A stretch of DNA of 64,000 nucleotides from Dipteris shenzhenensis (taxonomy: Eukaryota > Polypodiophyta > Polypodiopsida > Gleicheniales). Positions within the stretch are counted from its first letter, which is position 1; every line of letters begins with the position of its first letter. The stretch is taken from the NCBI GenBank assembly GCA_047967505.1, contig CM106538.1; one strand, given 5' to 3'. The notes beneath the pieces were generated by a model. The model had not been told where the DNA came from. It saw only the letters and a list, made by a program, of their open reading frames with translations, and ran no database searches. The position numbers and the translations under genes are program-made. Of the stretch, positions 21,090-32,200 are shown in pieces.

Positions 21090-22370
21090 AATTGGAATGG
21101 ATTCAAGAGGGAATTTGGGAGCCTCACTCGAACAACAAATTGTAAGCTATCATACCTCAAAGAGTGCCAATTCACAACCAGCAAGTCATTGGGTTTATGT
21201 GATAGATTGGGGAGGTGGCTCCAACAAAATTTATATGTACTAGAATTCACTTTATGATGGATGGGTCATTGGTTGGTCTACCCACATGTTCTTATGGTGA
21301 GCATATGGTTAGATAGAAATCCTTGTAGCACTTAAAAGTCAGAGTGAATAGAGTCCTTAATGGATTTAGGGCAACAACAAGAATAGCTTTAAGGAGCAAA
21401 AGAGCATGCAAAACTTAAAGAGCAAGTCCTAAGTTAGAATTGAGAAGTAGAGAGAGGTGGCTACTAGGGTTTTATTAACCTAGGTAGCATAGCTTTTGGC
21501 CAAAGAAAACAAGCTTTTTGTGTTCTGAATCAAAATTTAAATACTTTTTAAAGTGTCAAAATTTTGCTTTTGAATCAGATAATGACATATGGCAACTCAT
21601 TAATTATACTTTATCAAGACAAATTTGACCATTTTAAAATTGCCTTCAAATCTAGGGTTTTGATTACCTAAAATTTTAGTGATTAAAAACGGCACCCTTT
21701 AGACCACTACATATGTCTAGATAAACTCCACAACTTGGACATTTTCTTTTAAGATCTCCCAAACCTATCTTACGACCTATTCAATATGGTACCTTATTCT
21801 TGGTCTAATTGGGTGCTCATCACATCCAATCTTCTAATATCATTCAACAAAGGTAAATGTTTTGACAGATTATTAATAACACCTAATCTGAATATTTATA
21901 AACATTTATAATATTTAATACACACTTAAATGGTTATTATCTTAAAAGATATACTATAGTGTGTCTCTTTTTTATAGTCATAACTCAAGACCCTCCATTT
22001 TTCGCACCCTAAACTGGAAACTAGCAACCTCTTATGGTAAAATGTTGATTTCTAGCAATATTGGGCAATCGTAAGTAATATAAGGATATCTATTGGAATG
22101 GGATGCTAGCGTAAATTTGGCCAAAGGTCAAACCACAGCCAAATTTTTTAGAATTCAAATAAAAGAATTGAATCCAAGCGTACACATTAGCCCACATCAG
22201 ATAATCCACCAGTTTTGTATGCAAAGTTTGCCCACATCACGACTCTAGTGGGGAGTTGTTAGCTCTCCCGCGCCTATAAAAGAGTATAACTGAACGCCTC
22301 CATTGAACCCTCCTCCAACATCTTGCATTATTCTAGCTTTACATATGTCTTTGCTTTGGGAATGTCTTGT
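21090..22370. other. Intergenic, no gene seen
   Basis: No coding frame, RNA or clear repeat is supported. The last part adjoins the 3' end of the PPR gene on the minus strand and may include its 3' UTR. Confidence 0.4.
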
Positions 22371-22378
22371 ATCCCCCA

Positions 22379-25300
22379 TCACAACGGTATGCACAAACCC
22401 ATCAACTTGACCTTCTCTCCCCCCTGGTATGTTTGAGCATCTACATAGAGGTTAGACATCAAGACATGAGCTGCAGCATCCTTTTCATCCAATCGTGCTG
22501 CATGTTCAAAGGCCTGTCTTCCGAGCTCCACATTACCCCGCTTTTGACAAGCACCCAGCACAGTATGCCACACTGCAAGATCAGGTTGGAAAGGCATCTT
22601 CTCCACCATCGCTACCGCCTCTTCTAATTGGCCTGCACGGCCAATGAGGTCAATGATGCAAGTGTGGTGCTCGATAGTTGGAGTGATGCCATAATCTCTG
22701 CTCATGGCCTCAAAGTACTTCTGGCCTTTATCCACGAGACCCGCATGACTGCATACAGTGAGAACACTAAGGAATGTGACCCCATCTGGATCTATGCCTC
22801 GTCCTATCATTCTCTCAAGCATATGGAAAACAACTTCACTCTCCCCTAGCTGGGCATATCCTGCAATAAGTGCATTCCACGAGACTACATTTGGAGACAC
22901 ACCTTCCAATTGCATCTGTTGGAAACAATCCAGTGCTTCCTCACCAAGCCCCTGTTCAGCATATCCTGTGACTAGTGCAGTCCATGAGACTACATTTCGA
23001 ACTGGAAGCTTGCCAAACACTCGCAGTGCTCTTGCAAATGAGCCACACTTAGTATACATATCGACCAAAGTGCTGCCAACAAAAGGATCTATTTCCAGCC
23101 CCTGTCTGGCAGTCTCTGCATGTATTTCTCGGCCCTTGTCTATTGCTCCTACACTGCCGCAGGCTTTTAAGCTGCAAACAAATGTGACAGCATCCGGCGG
23201 CACACCTGCCAGTTGCATCTGTTGGAAACAATTCAGCGCTTCCTCACCAAGCCCATGTTCTGCATATCCTGTGATTAGTGCAGTCCACAAGACTACATTT
23301 TGAAATGGAAGCTTGTCAAAAATTTCTTGTGCTTTTGCAAGAAAGCCACATTTGGCATACATGTCAACCAAAATGCTACCAATAAAAGGATCATTTTCGA
23401 ATCCCTTTCTGGCAAGCTCTGCATGTATTTCTCGGCCCTTGTCTATGGCTCCCATGCTGCCACAAGCTTTCAAGCTGTAAACAAGCATGATCGCATCTGA
23501 AAACACACCCTCCAGTTTCATCTGTTCAAAACAGTTCAGTGCTTCCTCATTAGTCCCATGCTCAGCATATCCTGCAATAAGTGCACTCGATGCAACTACA
23601 TCTCGAACAATAAGCTTGTCAAACACTTCCCGTGCTTTTGCAAGCAAGCCACATTTGGCGTACATATCGACCAAGGTGTTGCCAACAAAAAGATCTCTTT
23701 CAAACTCCTTTCTGACAATGTCAACGTGTATGTCTCTGCCCTTGTCTAGGTCCCCTATGCTGCCACAAGCTTTCAAGCTGCAAACAAATGTGACAACATT
23801 CGGAGACACGCCCTCTAGTTGCATCTGTTCGTAACAGTTCAGTGCTTCCTCACCAAACCCTTGTTCCGCATATCCTGTGATTAGTGCATTCCACGAGACT
23901 ACATTTTGAGCCGAAAGGTGGTTGAACACTTCCTGTGCGTTTGCAAGCGAGCCACATTTGGCATACATATCAATCAAGGTGTTGCCAACAAAAGGATCTC
24001 TTTCTAACCCCTTTCTAGCAATCTCGCCGTGTATTTCTTGGCCCTTGTCTATATCTCCTAAATTGACACAAGCTTTCAAGATGCAAACGAACGTGATAGC
24101 ATCTGGAGATACACCCTCCCATTTCATCTGTTCAAAACAGTTCAGTGCTTCCTCACCAAGCCCATGCTCAGCATATCCTGAGATTAGAGCATTCCACGAA
24201 ACAACATCTTGGATGAGAAGCTTATCAAAGGCTCCCTGTGCTTTTGCAAGTGAGCCACATTTGGCATACATATCAACCAAAGTGTTTCCAAGAAAAGGAT
24301 CACGCTCCAACCCCTTGTTGGCAATCTCCATGTGTATTTCATGGCCTTTATCTATGGATCCTACGATGCCACAAGCCTTCAAGCTGCAAACAAGCGTGAC
24401 AACATTTGGAGACACACCCTCCAGTTGCATCTGTTCAAAACACTTCAGTGCTTCCTCACCAAGCCCATGCTCTGCATATCCTGCTATTAGTGCAGTCCAC
24501 GAGACTACATCTCGAACTATAAGCTTGTCAAATGCTTCCTTTGCTCTTATAAACGACCCACATTTGGCATACATATCAACCAATGTGTTGCCAAGAAAAT
24601 GATCCCTTTCCAACCCCTTTCTGGCAATCTCAGCATGTATTTCCTGGCCTCTTTCAACATCTTTAAGCCTAGCACAAACCTTCAGTAGAGCCAGAAACGC
24701 ATGCTTGCTAGGATGTACACGCTCCTCTTGCATTTTCCAATACAGGTTGAGGGCATTTTGTATTTTCCCACGTTCAGTATAAGCTGTGATAAGAGAGGTC
24801 CAAGAATACTCGTTGGGATGGATCAACGTGTTAAAAACCTGCAGAGCATCGCAGATGCTTCCACATTCCACCAACATTGGGACAAGGTAGTTACCTAGAA
24901 ATTTATGAGCTTCTAGCCCATTTCTGCACATGTAGGCATGCAAGCGTTTAGCATACGCTACATTTCTCTCTTTTCTGCAATTGTGCAAGAGGCATATAAA
25001 GTCATTAACTGAAGGCAGCTCGGGCATCCGTTCCAAAGAAGTGAGTGCCTCCTCTGAGCTCAGCACCTCTGACACCGTTTTGTCTAGCAGTTCTTCTGCC
25101 TTATATGCGTTTACCTGAACCCCAGAACAAACGCTGGCCTTGCAATAGCTGACACTCTCCACCAAGCCACTGCTTTCAGAGATTGACCGGTCTTGACCAC
25201 TGGAAACTCTGCCTTCATGCATGTCCTTTTTCTCCAGCATGTCTTTAACCCGAATTGGATTGTAGCAGCCGTCTATCCATAACGACTCCTTGGTAATTTT

Positions 25301-25758
25301 ATGCTTGGAATCCAGAGGCCTTGCGTTCTCCTGTTAACACTCACAACAGACACGTCAGACTAGCCAATGTGACTACAGCTCTACCTCCAAATCAATTTTT
25401 CGCTCACTTACTTGGATACTTCGGTTATCCCATGGAAACGTCAAGTACTCTTGCCATGAGCGCTCGGTCATGAACCTACCTGCGAAGCATGAGACCAATC
25501 ATGAGAAGTGTGTGGGTGCATGACAAAGAGATTTGAAGTCAAGTTTGTTATGCAGTACCTGAAATCGAAGTGTTCTCCACCACCGGGATGAGGAAACCTG
25601 CGTCTTGATGGGCTATCGCTCCAATGCCTCCCTGGGTATCCAGCCATGGAGCTTGTGGGGAAGCCATTCCAGTGGGGCTGCTCATCCCCAGTTTTGGTTC
25701 CTTCCGTGTAGTTGTTCCCTGTTTCAGTTCCTTCAGAGGATGATGCCCCGCCAGCCAT
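22379..25758 (-). CDS. PLS-class pentatricopeptide repeat protein, three exons
   Basis: The product is probably an organelle-targeted RNA-binding PPR protein; such proteins bind RNA one base per motif and the PLS class guides C-to-U editing. The large exon (22379-25330) has seven P-L-S triplets of about 101 residues; the last six are close to identical ('LVDMYAKCG', 'VVSWNALI.GYAEHG', 'EEALNCFEQM'). It ends with an E-type segment ('HTCIIDLIGRAGQLEEA', 'ACQKRGNVELGRQAFEHA') but then diverges and stops, so E2/E+ and DYW are missing. I extend the gene 5': an 81-bp intron (25331-25411, GTAAGT...CAG) joins an exon at 25412-25475, and an 83-bp intron (25476-25558, GTACTG...TAG) joins an exon at 25559-25758 starting 'MAGGASSSEGTE'. 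Phases agree at both joins (200+64+2952 bp, 1,071 codons). The exon just before the repeats carries 'SLWIDGCYNPIRV'. The 5' exon is less certain than the second. Confidence 0.85.
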
Positions 25759-26030
25759 TCCGTCTAAGAAATTCTGTCAACCCAAGTGTTCACACAAAAC
25801 ATTTTTCTCAACAAATCACAAAACTATCTTGTTCATCCCGAGTTTTGGTTCCTCCCCTGTTCGAGTTTTGGTTCCTCCCTCTCTCATTTCCTTCAGAGGA
25901 TGATCCCCCGCCAGCCATTCCGTCTTGGTTCCTCCCCTGTTGTTGATCCCTCTCTCAGTTCTCAATAAATTCTGTCAACTGAGTGTTCACACAACATTTT
26001 TCTCAACAAATAACAAAACTCACGATTCTA
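25660..26030. repeat. Tandem duplication covering the PPR first exon
   Basis: The segment with GAGGATGATGCCCCGCCAGC and the one with GAGGATGATCCCCCGCCAGC are diverged copies, as are the flanking stretches (AGTTTTGGTTCC; GTTCACACAAAACATTTTTC with GTTCACACAACATTTTTC). Each copy has an ATG followed by 'AGG.SSSEG' on the minus strand, so the first coding exon of the PPR gene exists twice in tandem. The outer copy reaches a stop soon after. Confidence 0.8.
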
Positions 26031-26190
26031 TCTTTGTCACGTCATATGGAGGTGACTCACATAGAATCCTAAGTTGCCCTTGGAGCTTGAACTCAGGACC
26101 GACACATGCATGCCCACACGTTTTAGCTGCTTGGTCTTAACAATCTTGGCACATTAGCTCAACTTGGCGGATATCCTCAATGTGTAACCA

Positions 26191-26420
26191 CCCTAAATTG
26201 CCTAAAATTTTGCATATTTACAAAATTGAGGAACTATTATTTACAGGTGAAAATGAAAATATCCCAGGTCCATTTTACATAGTTCACAGGTTTTCTGTGA
26301 ACGTTACACCCTAAATTGCCTAAAATTTTGCATATTTACAAAATTGAGGAACTATTATTTACAAGTGAAAATGAGAATATCGCAGGTCCATTTTATATAG
26401 TTCACAGGTTTTCTGTGAAC
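26191..26420. repeat. 118-bp tandem duplication
   Basis: Two adjacent copies of a unit beginning CCCTAAATTGCC and ending near TTTTCTGTGAAC, offset 118 bp, with only a few differences. The similarity indicates a recent duplication. Confidence 0.9.
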
Positions 26421-26429
26421 ACTTATTCC

Positions 26430-27295
26430 ATTAGTGTGCATAGTGGAATGAGAAGGAGACCTCATTCCATTCGCCTATTTTGGTCCGAAGAAGGGCCATT
26501 TTGAACTTGTTAGTGAGGAGTTGCACTCTCCTAGTTAGGAACCAAATAACCATGTATGCAAGTAAGGCTTGCCATTGGAAGCTCTCAAGGGCATAGTGGA
26601 GGTAGTGAATCCCTAATAAATGCCACACATGCATAGTTTTGATAAAGTTATATTCTGAAAAAGTCCATTTTTCAAGCTTAACTCGAGTGAAAAAGACAAT
26701 TGTTTATCCGAAAGGCAATCGAACAAAGGGTGTTAAATTAGTAGTTTGACTACCGCCATAGGTGGTAGTGGCAAGGACCAGACAAACTCAACTCTGCATC
26801 ACCTAGCTACTAACCTAGGCTATTCGAGTTGGATATCACTGCAGTTGATGTTCCGCTTAAGCGGTAATGATGAGACTCGACCCTAAATTCTCAGCGTGAG
26901 GACAAAGTTCCTGCATGGATTTGCCTTCCCATATTGTAATGAGATACCCAAACATCTCAATTCTGTCCGAACACTATAAGAAGTGGAAAAAAGGGGAGAG
27001 TTGTTACCGATTTGAATAGTTGACCCTGACATTGCTACCATAATTTCTTATACACCCCCTTCTGCTACTCGAAAGAAACATCCCCTCGATTCATTTCCAC
27101 ATATGGTCGAAGTGTTGAAGATACAATCGGTAGAGTCCAAGTGTAAGGTTCAAGAGTAAAGATGCGAGGCATGGAGATGCGAGATCGTTCAATTACCTGA
27201 CCATTGTATCCTATCAAGACAGTTTGTCTATTGTACTTCTTCAGTATAATGAAATCTTTTATGGAACCTTTTTGTCTCTAATTCTGAGCATTTTG
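26430..27295. other. Intergenic, no gene seen
   Basis: I see no supported gene. A minus ORF of 67 codons at 26431-26634 has no recognisable feature. Confidence 0.35.
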
Positions 27296-27300
27296 GTTGC

Positions 27301-27476
27301 GGATGTTCTTACATGTTTGTGTATGAATGTTCAAATGATTGTTCATCATTTAAGTGTATTTTGCCCAATGTGTGATGTAGTTCTCCTGTGATGTTTCTAC
27401 ACTTTTGTGTATGAATGTATTGAATGATTGTTCACCATTTAAGTGTATTTTGTTTAATGTGTGATGTACTTCCCCT
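27301..27476. repeat. 88-bp tandem duplication
   Basis: Two copies of a unit with GTGTATGAATG and TTTAAGTGTATTTTG lie in tandem at an offset of 88 bp, with a few substitutions. Confidence 0.85.
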
Positions 27477-27519
27477 GTGTTTGATCTACCAAGTTAAGAG
27501 AGTACTTTGTGATTAGGAA

Positions 27520-28424
27520 TGTGAAACATAGTTGAAATCTAAGTCCAACATAGGATGACATTTTTTTTGGCACAAGTTGCATTGAATCTATGTATAGAAT
27601 CAATCACTTGGTGAGTTTATCCATTGAATTCTACATCGTTGTTGAAGAAGCATGCCTAGATGTAGAGGACATAGTTAAATTCGAACTTGCATCAAGGAGC
27701 CTTCATTGGCACTGAGTTTCTTCGGCAAAAACTTTCCCAATGCATAGGTAAGCCAAATCAAAATTTTGAATCAATAGAGAACTCAAGTGAATGCATGAAA
27801 AATTCAAGTTTGGAAAAAGGGCCATAAAATACCCTAAAGCTTTACACTATTGACATGTGCAAGGTTTTAGTTGGAATAGAACACAGTTCTCTTAAACGGG
27901 CTGCAATCTCTTCTAATGGAGTTCTTCCAAGCATCTTCTTTATCACATCAGAAAACACATGCCTATACTAGGCATAACATGCAATCAAGTACACTCGATA
28001 CCGTTTAGTAAGGATGAATCCAATACCAAACGTACCCGGTGTCTCCACCAAAAGATGTGACATGAAGCTGGGCATAATAAACTTCACGCACCTCTTCACT
28101 TCTTGCTACTTTTGAACTGAGTGATAGAGATATTCATCACTGGGAAAGGGACATTAAAAATACACTTTTTACCAAGAGACCACACCATACTATCCTCCCT
28201 TATATGAGAATGAAGATGGTAACATCCCAAGTGATGTTATACTCAAGCATAGGGAGAAGGAAAGGATCAGTGGAGGCCATAATCTCAGCAAGTCGGTCTG
28301 TGCCAAAGAGAAGAGTGATACGTTGTTGAAAGAAGATCTTGCGGCTCAACATGACATGATCTAATATATATCGAGGAGTATGAAGGGGCTGATTGGGTCG
28401 GATGGGTAGGTTCCAAGGAAACAT
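27520..28424 (-). pseudogene. Unidentified decayed ORF
   Basis: Minus-strand text is coherent across about 900 bp with isolated stops: 'LHTPRYILDHVMLSRK', 'LFGTDRLAEIMASTDPF', 'KCIFNVPFPSDEYLYHSVQK', 'KRCVKFIMPSFMSHLLVE', 'RHVFSDVIKKMLGRTPLEEI', 'VEFNG*THQVIDSIHR'. Most stops are single TAG/TAA codons in an otherwise unbroken frame, so this was once a protein. I do not recognise the family; its position near Ty3 pol remnants makes a transposon gene (for example a gag-side ORF) possible. Confidence 0.5.
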
Positions 28425-28439
28425 TGCACCTCCTTCATA

Positions 28440-30115
28440 GACACCTTTACACCATGGATGATTTTTTCAAGTTAGTTTCATTAAGACGCTAAACTTTTAT
28501 ATTGGTGTCGAAAGTTTGTATGCCTTAGTAAAAATAAATGTTTGAAACATTCGCCCCAGGATATAAAACTTTTATGCAAAAAAAAGTAAAGTTTCATCAG
28601 GATTTACATTTTTCCTTCAAAATTCAAAAGAAAAAAATATAAAGAAGTACTACATTCTACTAAATTAAATCTTGTGAAACTAAAAAAATAAGCATGAAAA
28701 CTTTCGCCAAGATTTTATATCTATATATAAGCATAGCTTCGATAAAAACATCCCTGCTTTACACTTAGCTCAAAACACTCTCCAAAAAGAGAGAGCGGAA
28801 GCTCCAAGACTACTCATAGAGAGAGAATAAACTAGAGAGAGATGGACTCAAGAGTCTACATAAGAGAATATCTATACAAGAGGGAGAGAAGGCTCATGGA
28901 AGAGGCTTAAGGAGACTAGAGCTACAACAACATGAGGCCTAATGGTGGAAAAGATGTTGAACAAGGGAGAGGAGGGCTCCTTTTATAGAGATTTTGTCAC
29001 CCTCCTTCACCCATTTACAATTGCTGCCTGTAGATTCTTTTCCCCATCAATCACATAAGCCTGTATGTCACCATCCACATCCTTTTTGGCTACTCTTGCC
29101 ATGTGTCCCATCAAAAGATGCTCAAGACTCTTATAATATTGAGAAAGTCAAGAGTCTCCCCACATGGAGCCCATAGGGACCCTCTCTTTTCCATATGTCC
29201 ACATCCTCCTTATTCCACATAGGAATTCTAGAAGGATTCCTCTTGACTCCACACTCCTCCACATGCCTTCCACACACTTGGCATGTGATCTCTCTTATAT
29301 TATTGGAACACATGGACATGAGCCCACCTCTTTATATGACTCACTCTTCTTATTTTCTAAAAACCCCATAATATCCCATACATAAATAACTCTCACCCCA
29401 TACCAAGGTATTTATCATTCATACACATGGTATTTACGATGATCCATTCCACTCATCCTCTCAGTCCCATACAATATCTTCGAAAATAGAAATAAGTGAG
29501 AGCCACTAGGCTATCACTTGATACTCAAACTCTTATCAAACATAGAAGAAAACAATACCAATGCCAAATAAAAAATATCAATTGCTCAAAATAATATATT
29601 AACAAAAAATTTAAAGCACTAAACCAAGCATTGATTCAAAGTACTCTTCGATCAATTGCTAAGTCTGACTCCCAACTTTCGTAAGAATTTCATTAAGCTT
29701 CAGGAGGAAATATCTAGGATGATGAACAAAGGTGTATTCAAGAATAAGGAAAAAAATAGCGATAAGGTCTAAGAGTCTTGCAAGATAAACTGGAAGATGT
29801 TGACTAGAAGGTGCCAAAGGTTCACATAATGGCCAGGAATTACCTGGCACTCTGCTAGACAGAGGGTCAGGTGTGAAAATTCTCTTGTAGCACATGTATG
29901 AGAAGATGGGATTAATGAATTTAGATTCAGTCTCGTTTTCAGTCAACATGGTCGATCAGTGGTAAGTTTAGCCCCTTGAACTAATCCAAAACCAATAGAT
30001 AATGATTCAGTGAATGACATTCTGGGTCAATTTTTGTGTGCCACAAATGAAAAAGGGTGGTCTGTCATAAACAATGCTCCTTGGGAGGCGATGGTTTTAA
30101 GCAGCCAAAGGTAAA
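28440..30115. other. Intergenic, no gene seen
   Basis: AT-rich DNA, then a stretch with GAGAGA-rich text near 28800 and C/T-rich text near 29000-29300. A 96-codon minus frame at 29659-29949 is unrecognised. Nothing here is supported as a gene. Confidence 0.35.
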
Positions 30116-30118
30116 GCA

Positions 30119-32200
30119 GGGTTGGGCTACATTAAAGATCATAGTCCACAATCGAAACCAGAAATTAAAGTTGGAAATGATTCCAAAAGTAATATTAAAA
30201 ATGAAAACAAACCATTGATTGTGCAATGTGTTAACATGCTATTTGAAATGGATGACAATGAAGAACATGATGCAAACCCATCAATAGTACCATTTTTGAG
30301 GTAGATGTTGGCCATGTAGTGCAAAAATATGCACAAATGGTGCCGAAAGCAGCTTCGATATATACATTGTTCCTTGGAAGAGTCTAACCCAATCCGAAAG
30401 ATGTTTGGCAAGTAAAGCAGATCCAGAATCGGATTCCAGGAATGAAGAAAGTTTTACTCAATAGGGGTGGAATGAAGATGTTATCAGGTAGGCAGTCAAA
30501 GCCTGTGAAGGTCCACTAATGAGGACCTCTAGCGTCAAGAAGGATGGATTGGAGTAATTGAATCTCGTATGGCAGAAAAGCCACAATCGGTGAAAATCAG
30601 TTCGCATACGCTAAAGGAAAGTTCAAAGATGATCTAGTCAAGTTGCTCATTAAATTCAAGGATATTTTTGCATGGGGATTTATGGACATGAAGGGCATGA
30701 CCCAACCTCTATATCCATTAGATCAACCTCAAGAAGGATGAAGTGCTTATGGTGCAACATAAATATCATATGAATCCGAATTATGCGAAATTGGTGAAAT
30801 AAGAGATTGACAAACTTCTTCAAGTGGGTTTCACATATTCAGTTGAGAAGGTCATGTGGTTTGTCCCTGATCATCATTATTTGAAGAAAAACATAACGTT
30901 GAGGATGTTTGTTGATTATTAAAAGTTGAATACAGCCACCATAACTAATCCTTTCCCCACTTCCGTTTTGTGACACCATGCTAGATGTAGTCACTATAAA
31001 TGAAGTCTACAATTTTTTGGATGGGTTTGGTGGATACAATCAGATCTAAATGCTATGGAAAGATAAGGATAAAACTTCCTTTGTGACCGAATGAAATGTG
31101 TTTACAAGCAATGTAATGAAATTTGGCATGAAGAATGCACCTCCCATGTTCCAAGGGTGGATATAGAAAGTGTTCACACCATACTTGATGACATTCATGA
31201 GATTGTTTTTGATGATTTCAATGTACTTGGAATAAAATATAAACACATTGAGAATCTGTGGCTTTGTTTTGACAAGTGCAAAACATCTTGTGACTAAGTC
31301 TCAATGCAACAAAATGCAACATTTGCAATTCAGAGATGCATTCTTCTCGGGCATATAATCTTTGTAGGGGGGATGGCAATGGATCCAAGGAAGGTTGCAG
31401 CTATCCAAGAAGCAAAAGCACCATAAAATGCAAAGGAAGTCAATAGATTTATTGGCCAAGTGAAGTGACACAACTGATTCCTTAGGTATCTTTTATATGA
31501 CTATCAACCACTAACAAAATTGGCCAAGAAAAATGAGCAATTCATTGGAAGGAGGACCAAGAATGGGCATTCCAACTTCTAAAGAAAATGTTGGTTCTAG
31601 CACCTATCCTAGTCCCAACAGATGGGAATTTGGAATTTCATGTGTTTGCTACTATCAAAGCAATCCTATTGCACACACATGCACGCGCACACACACACAC
31701 ATGAGTGGTTTCAACCAATTTACTATGCAAGTCAGACTTTGAAAATGGTTGAGAGAAATTACACAATGCTTGAACATGAAGGTTTGGGGATGATTTATGC
31801 ACTTCATAAGTTCCATCATTACCTATTGGGTAATCAAGTAGTGTTTCATGTTGACCATTGGGCTTTATGTATTTGGTGAATAAGCGATAGCCCTCTGGAA
31901 GGCTACCATGCTGGATACTTTTATACAAGAATTTCAATATAGGATATTGCATACTCTTGAAAAGTAGCCCCTAGTTCCGAATTACCTTAGTAGATTGGAG
32001 TCCGGTAAAACTCTGATGCAAGGTATTCTGGATGATCTACCAGATGCTCCATTGTTTGCAGTTGAGGCCATCAGAGGGACGGAGTGGTATTCAAAGAATT
32101 TGACTTGGGGTTATGATGAGCAAAAATATGAACTGGAAAAATTGGTAATAAACCCAAAGGAGAACTTGGAGCATAAGACCAATATGGAATAAAGACTAGA
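30119..32200 (+). mobile_element. Decayed Ty3/gypsy pol: reverse transcriptase and RNase H
   Basis: Plus-strand text with many stops and shifts gives, in order: 'VQKYAQMVPKAASIYTLFLG' and 'IPGMKKVLLNRGGMKM' (the segment before RT), 'LLIKFKDIFAWGF', 'FVDY*KLNTATITNPFP', 'FLDGFGGYNQI', 'KDKTSFVTE' and 'MKFGMKNAPPMFQG' (RT fingers and palm), then 'WAFQLLKKMLVLAPILV' and an RNase H part with 'LEFHVFAT' and 'VFHVDHWAL'. The ORF at 31995-32192 ('LQGILDDLPDAPLFAVEA'-like text) follows RNase H in related elements. The YVDD region (about 31190-31230) reads 'FDDF', so the active site seems lost. No LTRs were found. Confidence 0.8.

Noticed and set aside
22758-24602. Plus-strand ORFs up to 226 codons inside the PPR gene
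   Set aside because: They are antisense shadows of the PPR repeats and repeat with the same 303-bp period.
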